This document shows positions 22,909-33,192 of a stretch of DNA of 64,000 bases, in pieces (the stretch's first letter is position 1; every line of letters begins with the position of its first letter). A program made the position numbers and the translations under genes. Under the pieces are notes generated by a model. The model searched no databases and was not told the DNA's origin. It was given only the letters and a program-made list of their open reading frames with translations. The stretch spans positions 6,524,931 to 6,588,930 of the forward strand of contig JARWKL010000010.1 of NCBI GenBank assembly GCA_029961685.1, given 5' to 3'. Source of the stretch: Aristolochia californica (taxonomy: Eukaryota > Streptophyta > Magnoliopsida > Piperales > Aristolochiaceae).

Positions 22909-23430
22909 ATGCTCTTGCAGATTATATTACAAACTTCCTATGAGAACTGCTTTGAGTGTCCACATCATCCTCACAATCATCATCACAGTCACTATCTTCA
23001 TCTTCATTTCCATTGTTATCTCACAATGTACATCATCATCACAATCACAATCACCATCTTCATCTTAATTTGCATTGTTATCTCACAATGTTCTCCATCA
23101 GAATCATTACATTACTTCAATCATGTTCTGCATCTCCAAATAAATCTGCATATTAGTCTCTTGCTCCATTTTCCTCGTTTTTTATCTTGAAGGAGAGAAA
23201 TTAGAGTGTCCAGCTCCTTCACAAAAGATGCTCTGTAGGTGATGCATTTGTTGCTGTTTGACAAGCAGATTGCTTCTTCTGTAAGAAAACAAAATACAGT
23301 TAATTGAAAAGAGTGCAAAGTTATTAATATGCTCATCCATTTCAAGCCATGGAGAGTCCAAGTAGGGCCTATGAGACATTTAATTATAACAAAAAGCCTC
23401 AAAATTCCATAATTTTTTATTAAAAAGAAA
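22909..23430 (-). other. Possible spliced gene fragment inside the TIR element
   Basis: On the minus strand TTTGTTTTCTTACAG at about 23293-23279 is a good splice acceptor and is followed by a sequence of balanced composition. Downstream (23110-22925) a duplicated GATGAAGAT/GTGATGATGA block would encode an Asp/Glu-rich tail such as GNEDEDSDCDDDCEDDVD. Together with the donor in the right arm this could be a minus-strand transcript read inward from the arm. No domain is recognised and no single frame joins the parts, so it may be a captured or decayed fragment. Confidence 0.3.
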
Positions 23431-23993
23431 AACTACAATAGAACCAGTAAAGTAGTACTACAAATTGTGTATGCCCATATAAGTAGCTGGAAAAAACAAA
23501 AACTCCTGACATTAGCATGTAAGAGAAAAGGAAACCCAATGCTCTCCAAGTCAGCTACCGAGCTTAACATTCACGATCGAATAGTTCCACATGACAAACT
23601 CAAAATACATAAAAAGCACAAAACCAAGCCAAACAGAACAATTATTAAATACTAACATTACTCCACTAAAGCCTTAAACGCAGAAACAGCACAATAAACA
23701 AACAGTGGTAAACCAGGACAAAGCAACAATAAAGCCAAACTTGTAGAAACACACTGACCTTATTAAGCAGAAAATTAGGGTAGAGCTGGTTAGTAGAGCT
23801 GGTCAGTCTCATATTGGATCTGGATTCTGAAAGATTATAGAACGGGTTGTCTTCTATTTTGTATAAAAAATTCACCAAAGTATCAAGTGTTCTTTCCCTG
23901 TTTGAGTTGTCCCACTTATTATTTAAAACAACACACTAACAAACCTTAAAAATCTGCACATAAACGACTAGAAGAAAGGGTATATGCCTCGGA
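23431..23993. other. Element interior, no gene recognised
   Basis: No conserved motif was found. A short direct repeat GTAGAGCTGGT occurs twice near 23780-23805. Confidence 0.35.
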
Positions 23994-24071
23994 GGAACCA
24001 GAAAAGAGGAAGATTTCCAGGAACCAGAAAAAGGGGAGATTTCCAGGAACCAGGAAAAGGGAAAAAATTCC
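23994..24071 (+). repeat. 26-bp tandem repeat, three copies
   Basis: GGAACCAGAAAA recurs at 23994, 24020 and 24046, followed by GATTTCCA in the first two. A fourth partial GAACCAGAAAAG lies at 24073. Confidence 0.85.
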
Positions 24072-24224
24072 CGAACCAGAAAAGCATAGAATTTCGAATA
24101 GCAAGCACTGACTTCTACGAAAATGGAACCGAAAATTAAAATGAGAGGCAGAGGTACGATTTCGAACCAAGAAGAACGATTTAATATGACCAACCTTCGA
24201 TTTCTAGGAAGAAGAGTTTACCTA

Positions 24225-24565
24225 GTTTCTGCCGAATCGAGCGAGAGAGGTTGCAGAGGGGGGGGGGGGGGGAAGAGAAATCGTCGAAGGTCGTCGGTGT
24301 TGGGGACCGGCTAGAAGAAGAGAGGTTCAGCGAGCGCCGGGTAGATGTTGCAGAGGGGGCGAGTGGTTGCAGAATTTTTTTTCTTTCTCCAGCTTCCTTT
24401 CGAGAGCTCGACAGCCCGATGTAATTCAACGAATGAAAGTGATTTCACACGTGGAATGGTGTGGATTCATTTTCACTCGTTTTATGAGTAAACGGGGCTC
24501 ACGTGTAGAAAGTGATTTCACACGTGGAATGGTGTGGATTCATTTTCACTCGTTTTATGAGTAAA
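24225..24565 (-). repeat. Right inverted arm
   Basis: It pairs with 19063-19338. It includes a run of 15 G (24258-24272), absent from the left arm, and part of a 73-bp duplication. In minus-strand sense the arm ends with CTAG/GTAAAC, a plausible splice donor for a transcript that starts in the arm. Confidence 0.75.
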
Positions 24566-24580
24566 CGGGGCTCACGTGTA
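24435..24580 (+). promoter_or_regulatory. 73-bp tandem duplication carrying four G-boxes, upstream of the RRM gene
   Basis: The copies are 24435-24507 and 24508-24580 and appear identical. Each contains two CACGTG palindromes, at 24448-24453, 24500-24505, 24521-24526 and 24573-24578. One per copy is in an ACACGTGG context, which resembles an ABA-responsive element. CACGTG is the core bound by plant bZIP and bHLH factors. The block ends 292 bp before the RRM start codon and is part of the right arm of the TIR element. Function is inferred from position and motif only. Confidence 0.6.
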
Positions 24581-24872
24581 GATGGACGCGAAGTAACTAT
24601 TAAATAGAGTTGATTGGCTTAGGAAAAATCTAGTTTTGTCGGTGGCGGACCTGATATTATTAAATAGCCGGGAGGGATGAGAAGAGACGGAGAAGTTTCA
24701 TTTATGGATTTTCGGCATGCCGTTTCCGCTTCTGCCGCTCTCTGCCGCTCTCTGCCTTCAAATCTAGGGTTCAGTGGGTGATCGAGTGTTCGGCCTAGGT
24801 CTTGGCGGTGTTGCCTGAAAATTTGATCACGGAAGGACTAATTCTGCTTGGAATCAGAATTTTGTTCAAAAT

Positions 24873-26672
24873 ATGCGGGGTAGCCCAGGTTGCACAGTTT
24901 ATATAGGTTTGTGTTTTTCTGCCTTCAAGTTGGCGAGTGTTTTTTTAGATCTCATTTCCTAGGAGAAAAACGGATAAAACACAGGGATTCCGAGCATGTT
25001 TACTTGATTCGATGTCTTGTTGCATAGTGAGCTCCGGGTATTCACAGACAAGAGTTTGGGCCTTTTCCTTTTAAATTATTTTTTCTTCTATTACAGCAGT
25101 TGCTCTTTTCTGAGATAAATATCATACGCTGGAGTTTCGATTTTAGTTTCTTTTTCGGTTAGTATATTTTGACTGGGTATGGTTGTACTTGCTCGTTTGT
25201 CAACTTGGTTAGCGGATGACAGTAGCGCTTCTTTTATTCTTTTCTAGCTATCAATCTGGGAAATTGTTGTTTGTGAGTGAATCAATTTCCGTGTTCTTTT
25301 TCCATTTCAACATCATTGATACTCGTTTCTGTACGTTACATGCTCAGGGTAATTGGAGGATTAGTTTTTCATTTTAGAAAAGCATGCTCAAAAAAATTAT
25401 TTAAAAAATCTTGGATAATCTAAAATTCGCAATTTCTTTTCTCAGATGTTAAACTGGCTTTAGCGTGTGTTCTTTCTATATGCGTGTTTTATGCATTGTT
25501 TGTTTGATAATGCAAACCGCCACATCTGTGGTAATGTATCTTTTTACATAAATTTATTTATGTTTCAAATGAAAAATGTTTCTGGTATTTATTTAGGCTG
25601 TGAGCATGGGTAATTATTTATATTATATTTTTTTTACCTTTCTTTCTCCTCTGATTGTTTTTATTTTAAGTTGTAATGCACTTGATTTTACTAAATTTTG
25701 AAGTTCCTTTGAAGTCCTTTCATAGTGAGTTATTTGTAGGTTTGGATGAGGAATTAAATTATAGAAGCTAATCTGCTAGTTCTATAGAGCCATGTCTTGC
25801 ACTAGTTTCTGATCCTTTGCTTAATTCTCTAGGAAATTTGGATGAAAAAGTGAGTGAAAGAGTGCTTTATGAGATTATGATTCAGGCCGGCCATATAGTA
25901 GATTTGTACATTCCAAAGGAGAAGGAAACCAACCGTCCCAAGGGATATGCATTTGCGGAATATGGAACTGAAGAGATTGCAGATTATGCTGTCAGGCTTT
26001 TCTCTGGTCTTGTTTCTCTTTACAAGAAAACATTGAAGTTTGCGGTGCGTTTTTTGGTTCTTTTTTATCTATCTACTACCCCCTGGTGCAACTTTTCCTG
26101 CATTCTTCTTGATAGAGCTCTCTTCAAATGGTCCTTAGTATGAACTCCTTTTCATTGATTTTCCTCCATGGCCAACGAAAATTTGATACCATTGGTGCAT
26201 CTTTCATCCTTGACAGATATCTGGACAAGATAAAACTTCCCAAACCTTGGGTATGCATGCATCACCTATTTCGAACTCTTTTAAAAAAAGATTGGGGGCT
26301 GGCCTTCCAAACGAAAACGAAAAATTCCAAGAGTCAACACATTTGCCATCATTATGTAGAATTTCAGCATACAGTCAACCACAGACTCCAAATTATCCTA
26401 AAGGTGATGAGTGTTCTTTAGATGTGTCATTTCTATTACAAACACTACAATTACTTCAGAATTTCTTACTCTTTGTTTGTTTTATAATTTATTCATATAC
26501 AGCTTCTCCAGGCCTAGTAAGTAATGGCTCTAGGTCAGATCTCAGGTCGACAGGTTTTGACTATAGTAGACGTGTAATTGGGGCAACTATGGATAGCATC
26601 AGGCGCAATGAGTCTCATTCGAGCCGGGTAGTTTATGATTCAAGACTGCCAGTAACCTATCCATCTTACTAA
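24873..26672 (+). CDS. Single-RRM RNA-binding protein, SF3B4/SAP49-like, 200 aa
   Basis: Four exons: 24873-24906, 25833-26044, 26217-26403 and 26503-26672. All introns are GT-AG, and the frame is open from ATG to TAA at 26670-26672. The protein starts MRGSPGCTVYIGNLDEKVSE. One RRM spans about residues 8-84, with RNP2 VYIGNL (residues 9-14) and RNP1 within KGYAFAEY (residues 48-55). It closely matches the first RRM of the U2 snRNP splicing factor SF3B4/SAP49, but the protein is half that length and lacks the second RRM and the Pro-rich tail. Plants have a separate small family of this form. The remaining 115 residues are polar and rich in Ser and Arg without a domain. The role is likely in nuclear RNA binding or splicing. 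The third intron (99 nt, divisible by three) is open in frame, so retention would give a longer protein. Confidence 0.9.
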
Positions 26673-27122
26673 AAATCTGATGTACTTCATAGTTCTTCTG
26701 TTTGTGTTACTCAACCAGGTATTATATCCTTTTCATATATCCTGAGCTTGTAGTGTCTGTTCTGAGAGGTAAACGGTGGAAGCTCTCTGCTCTATCAACC
26801 AGCTTCCGCTGTGTTAGTTGTATCAGGAGCGTGGAAAGGGGCATGGTTAGCTAGCTTAGATTTGAACACCTCATACTTGTCGTGCTATATGTGATCTAGT
26901 TGCATTTATGTAAAGCTCCTGATGGTTTCAGTATTGGTGTTAATTGATTTTATTTTTTTTGTTGTGCCAAGTTTTCTCTATTGTAATCGATGAATTTTGA
27001 TGATGAGGACTTGAAGAATGTTTTCCATGTTGAGTAGGTACTTTCTGGAGAAATCTTTTGTTTTTTGCACATGATTTTACACTTCCCAAAAAATGGTTTA
27101 CACTTCCAACTGTGAGCGTATT

Positions 27123-27123
<1 letters not shown>

Positions 27124-27155
<32 letters not shown>
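27124..27155 (+). repeat. (GA)n microsatellite
   Basis: About 16 uninterrupted AG dinucleotides. Confidence 0.95.
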
Positions 27156-27156
<1 letters not shown>

Positions 27157-27291
27157 TTATTGTAATTGGTCAATCTTATGCTATCCACTTTAGTTATGTC
27201 TCTTCTTGCTTGCTATGTTATACCCTTGTTGCTGACGGAATATTATAGATTGAGAACCTGCTAATGCTCTGCAGTTATTGGCAGCAGGATA

Positions 27292-27549
27292 ATGTGTGAG
27301 ATTGAGAAATTTTTAGTGCATAGTGGTCATAGAGAGGGAGGGAAGAGCCTCTATTGTGTTTGTATGATGAAAAAAGCTCAACCTCAGGTTTTTAATGGGC
27401 ATTGGTTTGATGAGGTTGAAGATGAGTTCCAATATGATTCCGTTGTAGTCAGGAAAATGATTAAGGATGTTGATGACCTTTTTGTTAAGCAAGCTATTGA
27501 TGTTGTTCACGTGTACAAACACCTAGCAATTGGTTGTATGGCGTGCTAG
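27292..27549 (+). other. Small open frame of 85 codons, unrecognised
   Basis: The frame encodes an acidic segment (DEVEDEFQYDSVVV, DVDDLFVKQAIDVV) with no known domain. There is no support from splice sites or family resemblance. It could be a remnant of a longer gene or chance. Confidence 0.15.
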
Positions 27550-28179
27550 TTTTTTGAATTTTTTTTATTGGAACCACTAGTTGAATTATATCAATTATCT
27601 CAGCACCCACTGTTGGATGTCAAGATGACAGGATTTTCTTGATTGTTTATTTGATTGACTACCGAATTGCAACTGCGTCTTGCATTGAGCTGAGCCTAGT
27701 TTAAACTGTTGGAAGTTCGAACTTGGCTCAACCTCCTAACCGATCTCGAGCTTGAGTCTAATTCAAGCCTATTACTGATCTCGAGCCTTATTTAGCAAGA
27801 GTGGTTTGAGGGAACTTGAGTTATAAAAGCAAAAAAACTTGAGAAAGAGAAAGGATCAACCAAAGGACCGTTTGTGCCAATACAAGAAAACCGAATGACA
27901 AACAATGAGTGAATCATTTTTCTTTTGATTAATTTTTATTATGACTGATGGACTTAAACTCTTAACCGATGCATAAGGTTGGTATGAAGATTTATGTGAG
28001 TCAAATAAAGTATGAAGATTTATGAGAAGGAGAGGGGTTGCCAAATAACTAATGGGTAATGGGTAAATGATGTTGAGGTTTATATTTTTTTAATAATAAT
28101 ATTTTATCCAAATAGATAATAATTGTACTTGAAATGGGTTTTTAATAATAATGTTTTAAAGAGATAATAATAATTGCAG

Positions 28180-28662
28180 TTGAAATGGGTTGGGTTTATA
28201 TAATACAAACCAAAATAATAAAATCTATGTGAAAGGACCCATGGAATTATTGATACAAGTATATATACCAAATAATATGTTGAGCAAGGAATATGTAGTA
28301 AATATTTTAAAATAATAATACAATCGGAGAAATAGAATCAAGTCGAGTTAGGTATCATCAATAATTATCACAATTATTACTACAAGTTAAGATTTTTGAT
28401 CTTCAAATTTATTTGTTCTAATTTTTTTTAGATGCAAAAGCTTCATATTTTTTCCTCTTCCTTTTTTTAATATTTTGGTCATATAAAATTTATAATAATA
28501 TATAAAATAAAATACATCTTTCTTATACTTTTAATATTTCTCTCCTTCAAACTGGGAGATAATAGCAATGGTCCCAGTTTGAACCAAATATCATAGATGT
28601 AGTAACCGAAAAAGGGGTAAGTCAGATATTTTTCTGATATAGAGGGGGGGGGGGGGGGGGGG
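28180..28662 (-). mobile_element. Internal fragment of the non-autonomous LTR family (members A and B)
   Basis: The sequence from about 28200 to 28640 follows 9310-9620 of member A in the same orientation, including ATTTTGGTCA, TCCCAG.TTGAACCAAATATC, ATAGATGTAG and GATATTTTTCTGATAT. No LTR is attached. A run of 19 G (28644-28662) closes the block. Confidence 0.75.
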
Positions 28663-29149
28663 TAAATTAACAAACTGGAAATTTGATTTCATCTTCATCT
28701 AATGCATGATCTTCATCTTCATCTAATGCATGATCTTCATCTTCAAAATGGGTGTTAGTGTGGACAATTTCATCTTTAAAATCTTCGAAATAGGGTGTTA
28801 GTGTGGACAAGTTCATCTTCGAAATTTAAAATCGTTGATTTTATTAATTATAAAAATTAATTAATTAAACCAAGTGTTTGAATTAATAATATTTTAATTA
28901 CCACTATTAAATCACTAATACAATAGAGTATATAAAAAATAAATATGATTAATAAATAAAAAATATTATATTAATAACGTAAGATAGATTTTTTGTATAG
29001 TATTAATTAATAATATATTTTGACAAAATTAAAAGTAATTAATTAATCAAATTCATACTTTAATTATATTTTATTTACCATAGACTTAAATATGAAGTTT
29101 AATATAGTAATAAAATTGAAAAAAATAATAAATAAATACATATACTACT

Positions 29150-30305
29150 TTATTAATAACCTAAAAAAAATAATATGCAACAAGCTTGTACAATTTTCAC
29201 CTGGATCTTAAAAGAAAATGGAGGAGTGTCTTTTAACATTTGAAATCGAGCTTTAAAAGCACCAAAAGTTCGTTCAATAATATTCCGTAAAGATGAATGT
29301 TTTTGGTTGAATAATTCTTTTTCATTTCTAGGAATATTATCTCCAAATTCTTGCAGATGATATCGGGTTCCTCAATATGGAGCCAAAAATCCTGGAACAT
29401 TTGCATAACCAACATCGATTAGATAATACTTTCCTATAATAGAAGTTATATATTACATAAAATAATTGAAGATAAAATCGATAAAAAATGACTGCATAAA
29501 AATATATTACTTACCTTCAGGTACAAAGAATTTATCTCTACGAGTCGATGCGTCCTTCAGTACACGGGAATCAGCTGTTGACCCTTCTCATCTACCAAGT
29601 ACATAAGTGAATTGTATATCAAATGAACATATTGCCATCACATTTTGTGAGAGATAACCTTTTCTATTCCAAAACCTTGGTTGATCTCTAAGTGGAATGT
29701 TGGCTTTGATATGAGTTCTATCAATAGTTCCAATACAATCCTAATTATACATTTTCAATTAATATTGACTACCTTTGTATATTAATCTAAAATTATTTAG
29801 TTATAGGAAGTGATGTTACCTTGAAGTAGGGATAAAATATTGAATTGGTTAAAATCTTCGAGTGTGTGCGTTCCGAAGGCCGTTTGACGTAATCAGAGTG
29901 AAGTTTGAGGATTGCATCCAACACCTTGTTGAAATACTTATTTATGGTCCAGTTTGATCTATCAAACTTCTCTGCTGTGATACTATACGCTTATCCTTGA
30001 CCAACAGTTAGGAGGAAATATGCAAGTTGTTCTTCAACTGAGATAGTCTTTGTGGCTGATAAAAACCCTTTACTAGTAAGTATATCTGCCAATTTGTGAA
30101 ATACCAGTTGGTTCATCCTGTAAACTTTCCGAAATTTAATTGGTGATTTGTCTAGTGCATTTTGCAAATACAATGGACCATTCATCCCACAAGAACGTGG
30201 TACACGTCTGTTGCAATGGTTCAGATAATATCTTTCCATGGCGATAAACAAAGTTGTGAATGCAACCATAGTTGCAACTTTTTCATCGTCTGTCATAGTA
30301 TCCAT
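29150..30305 (-). pseudogene. PIF/Harbinger DDE transposase (HARBI1-like), interrupted
   Basis: It starts at 30305 with an N-terminal region ending FRKVYRMNQLVFHKLADIL, the helix-rich segment before the catalytic domain. Three exon-like parts follow, separated by short GT-AG introns (about 29820-29745 and 29520-29434). The catalytic landmarks are GTIDRTHIKA (first Asp; the family has IDGTH, so Gly is changed to Arg), EGSTADSRVLKDA (second Asp), and RNIIERTFGAFKARF (final Glu). A stop precedes EGS, and other stops lie near 29992 and in GFLAPY-stop-GTRYH. The transposase is dead, but its layout is well kept. Confidence 0.85.
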
Positions 30306-30634
30306 GGAAATCTATAAATCCAATCGCCTAAAAGTCATAAACACAAGTAAACATCAATCTTCAATCATAACCTATTTGCAATCATACTTATAAACAACCA
30401 TATTCATCCACATTCCCACATCCTACATTCAATCACATCCCTATGTAACCATATTCATTTAATTGTCCACATCCATATTCATATACCATATTCATCCATG
30501 CAATATATAAACACAACAAAATATCAAATTTAAATACAAACCATACTAATAAGTCTTGCAATGTCATAATTCAAATATCATACCTAATACATAACAATAT
30601 TCCAAAAGAATACTGTATTTATAATGCATTACAA
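30306..30634 (-). other. Spacer between the two Harbinger frames
   Basis: This 329-bp AT-rich stretch carries repeated CATATTCATCCA-like motifs on the plus strand. It is non-coding. Confidence 0.4.
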
Positions 30635-30958
30635 TTAGTTTTCAAAACAAAATTTATGCCACTCGACCCGCTCTTCCACTATCATCTCCGTAAACATGAC
30701 CTTCTTACTTTGCGTATCCAACCATGAAGAAGCGCAAAATTTCAATTCTGTAGGCAAGTCCGGGATTTCCTTGAGGACTTTGACCCAATCTCTTTCAATA
30801 ACGTTTTTCATCAAGAAGTTCTCAAATGTCTTAGCAATTCGATATATTGCATCAAAGAATCTTCTAGTGTCATCATCAGGTTTTTCGGTTCTTTTTCTAC
30901 GAAAACCTGAAGATGACTGCTTACTTCTTTCAGATTGATTACCTAGAGACTCATCCAT
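30635..30958 (-). pseudogene. PIF/Harbinger ORF1 (MYB/SANT-like) fragment
   Basis: From MDESLGNQSER at 30958 the frame encodes a Ser/Lys-rich linker and a C-terminal helical part: PDLPTELKFCASSWL, then SKKVMFTEMIVEERVEWHKF. This resembles the C-terminal part of plant MYB/SANT-like proteins of Harbinger elements (pattern A...L........F..M..EER..WL). The MYB/SANT domain that should come first is missing; in that direction the DNA turns into hAT transposase read on the other strand. Confidence 0.6.
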
Positions 30959-30965
30959 GCTTAAT

Positions 30966-31724
30966 AATGGTGATGGAGTATTGGGGTGAATGCAATTTAT
31001 TGATGGCTGTTGCTTCAGTTTTGGATCCAAGGGTCAAATTAAAGTTGATCGAAATGTGTTTTCCAGTGATATATTCTATGGAGGAAGCTACAATGAATAT
31101 AAATTTAGTTCGATGCACCTTATATGAGATCTACGATGAATATGTATCCTTACATAATGTGGATATTAGAAATGAAGAGATTGTTTCAAGTACTAGTAGC
31201 TCTATGGGTGTTTCCACAAGTCGTAGGCTTTCATCAAGTTCAAGTTGGTCAAAGTTGATGAGTTATATGAAACAAAAGGATGTAGTTAATTCACCAAGGT
31301 CAGAATTAGAAATTTATCTTGAAGAAGGTGTATATAGTTGTGAGGAAACTTCACAATATGATTTTGATGTTTTAGAATGGTGGAAAGTGAATCATATGAA
31401 ATTTCGAGTATTATCTAAGATGGCAGCAGACATCCTTGTAATTCCCATATCCACAGTAGCTTCAGAGTCTACATTTAGTGCTGGTGGTAGAGTAATAGAC
31501 TCATATCGTTCTTCCTTGGCACCAAGTACAGTTCAAGCTTTGATTTGTGGCAGTGATTGGATTCCGGTTCTTCACGGTGTAAAGAAAAATCAAAAGGTGA
31601 ATTTCTTTAATCAATTCTTTATTATGATATTTTTTAGTATATTTTTTAGTTTTTTTATTAAAATTTTGTTTTATGATTACAGCCTGAGAAGAAGAGTGTA
31701 GAGATAGTGCTACCTCCTACATGA
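30966..31724 (+). pseudogene. hAT transposase C-terminal half (RICESLEEPER-like)
   Basis: The readable part runs from VMEYWGECNLLMAVASVLDP (the insertion-domain side of the RNase H fold) to SELEIYLEEGVYSCEETSQY, the WWKVNHMKFRVLSKMAADIL helix and IPISTVASESTFSAGGRVID. The last two are the hAT dimerisation region. The exon ends at 31596 (CAAAAG/GTGAAT); after an intron ending TTACAG at 31682 the final exon adds PEKKSVEIVLPPT and a stop at 31724. No frameshift was seen in this part, but the BED zinc finger and first catalytic residues are absent. Host genes of the DAYSLEEPER type are domesticated relatives, yet truncation and context favour a dead transposon. Confidence 0.85.
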
Positions 31725-32527
31725 TTTTTCATGTTTCTCTCATCATGGTAATTTTAATATTTTTAACGACATTAAGTAACTAGTAATGGAAGAGTATTTT
31801 TTATCTGACAATAACTAATTTTATTTTTTTGTTTTTGTCGTAAGTGGAGATTTTGCTCATGTAGGGACGTATATTATTTTCTAGCATTAAGAGAAACAAT
31901 TATAGTTTGTAATTTTATAATGGATTTATAGTTTTTATTTGGGTGATTGTAAATTGATAGTGCTATTTCATTTAATTTTGTTGTGTTTGATTATTGTATG
32001 AAGTTTATTTATAATATTATGCAGTGTATAAAGTATTTAGACTATTTTATGGAGTGTTTATGGAATGTATAGATAATTTTATGGAGTGTTTATGGAGTGT
32101 TTACGGAGTATTTATGGAGTGTTTATGCAGGTATTATGTATATTGATTATGTCCAATTTTAAGTAGAGGTTATGCCGAATTTTATACATGTATTATATAC
32201 ATAGATTATACTCAATTTTAAGAAGAGGTTATGCCTCAATCTTATACATGTATTATATATATAGGTTATGCCTAATTTTTTGTAGAGGTCATGTCCAATT
32301 TTATGTAAAATGTATGTATAATTTTATATATAATTTATTTGATATATATTTTTTGAAAATTTTTAAATGTATGTTGAGGCTTGAGTTCGGCTCGAAGCTC
32401 GGCTCGAGCTCGATAACAATTTTAGGCTCGAGACGAGGCTCGGCTCGAAGCTTGGCTCGAAATATTTAAATCAAGCTTGATTCGAACATAGGCAGTTCGG
32501 GCTCGGCTCGGCTCGATGCCACTCCTA
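30966..32527 (+). mobile_element. hAT transposon, 5'-truncated
   Basis: The C-terminal half of a hAT transposase is followed by 800 bp of AT-rich 3' DNA with GAGTGTTTATGGAGTG repeats (32050-32130) and a GGCTCGAGC-rich block (32380-32520). It ends GATGCCACTCCTA. Read inward, the end is TAGGAGTGGCATCGAG, which fits plant hAT terminal repeats of the TAGGGGTGGCA type. The 5' half and the other terminal repeat are missing. Confidence 0.75.
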
Positions 32528-32973
32528 ACCGCAACCATAGAAGGAGAAAGGAGAGAGCAAGACCTCTTCAAAAATAAAAATAAATTCGGAACGATTCCGA
32601 AAATCAGAGCTTCTGAAAATCCTACCGTCACCGCAGATCTTCCGTTGCCGCCGGGACGAAATCCCGAAATCAGAGTCAAAAATTAGTTTTCTGCCAGGAA
32701 GAAACAGTGCCGAAATAATTTCGGATCACTGAAGAAATAGAGTCGAAGAAATAAAATTTTGGAACCCGTCGCCGTAGACCTTTCGTGTTAGGTGACGACA
32801 CAGCTTCGCCGCAGACCTTCCGCATTCGGTGACGACACAGCTTCGCCGCAGAGCTTCCGTGTTCGGTGACGACACAACTTCTGTGGTATTTTTTCTTCAC
32901 TAAATTTTTCAGCAGAAATTTTTTTGTTAGCCTTTTACCTAGTTCGGCGATTCTTTGTTTTGTTTTTCTCGTT
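32528..32973. other. GC-richer spacer between hAT and copia elements
   Basis: It is non-coding apart from a 37-bp triplicate. It may belong to the same older repeat as 38367-38700, now split by the copia insertion. Confidence 0.4.
32767..32877 (+). repeat. 37-bp tandem repeat, three copies
   Basis: Units start at 32767, 32804 and 32841 with the core TTCGCCGCAGACCTTCCG followed by GGTGACGACACAG. Confidence 0.9.
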
Positions 32974-33180
32974 TATTGGAATTCTGGATCAAAAAGAGCC
33001 GTTGCTCTGTTCGTCCGGTTGGCAACGGTCGAGGAGACGAAGACGCTGATTCGTGATAAATTGTTTTATTGAAAAACACTGTTACGCATAACAGGTAGAT
33101 TTATACAGTAAAATGTAAAAAGGAAAAAATGGTAAAATATAAAAAAATAAATAATGAATATATTAAATTACATTCTAATA
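32974..33180 (-). repeat. 3' LTR of the copia element (207 bp)
   Basis: It matches the 5' LTR closely and is preceded in sense by the purine tract CTTGAGGGGGAG. Confidence 0.9.
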
Positions 33181-33192
33181 CTCCCCCTCAAG
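33181..33192 (-). other. Polypurine tract of the copia element
   Basis: The minus strand reads CTTGAGGGGGAG immediately before the 3' LTR. Confidence 0.85.

Larger units (their letters stand above)
19063..24565. mobile_element. Candidate DNA transposon of about 5.5 kb with arms of about 280-340 bp
   Basis: The segment 19063-19338 and the reverse complement of 24225-24565 are clearly homologous, from TTTACTCA through AATTACATCGGGCTGTC, CCCTCTGCAAC, CTTCTTCT, ACGACCTTC and CCTCTCTC.CT.GATTCGGCA. Long inverted arms that carry 5'-UTR-like sequence are usual for Mutator-like elements. No transposase was recognised, and the outer ends and target duplication are not defined. The interior holds other inserted repeats. 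Confidence 0.6.
26673..28179. other. 3' flank of the RRM gene and intergenic DNA
   Basis: The 3' UTR probably ends within the first few hundred bases. A (GA)n tract lies at 27124-27155. A stretch near 27690-27800 repeats CTCGAGC and CTTGAG motifs like those at the hAT end near 32400. No other repeat or gene is clear apart from the small frame at 27292. Confidence 0.4.
28663..30965 (-). mobile_element. PIF/Harbinger transposon, degraded
   Basis: Two minus-strand coding remnants lie in the usual PIF/Harbinger pairing: a MYB/SANT-like ORF1 fragment (30635-30958) and a DDE transposase ORF2 (29150-30305). The left part (28663-29149) is AT-rich and contains two copies of GGGTGTTAGTGTGGACAA (28751 and 28791) that may be subterminal repeats. 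The right side is cut by the hAT fragment at about 30960. The 3-bp target duplication cannot be assigned. Confidence 0.75.

Noticed and set aside
22909..23190. His-rich plus-strand frame (HHPHNHHHSHY)
   Set aside because: Product of CATCAT repeats; the same DNA reads as an acidic stretch on the other strand, which is somewhat more plausible.
28644..28662. G19 run as a G-quadruplex regulatory site
   Set aside because: A plain homopolymer at a decayed repeat junction; no gene nearby depends on it, and such runs are prone to sequencing length error.
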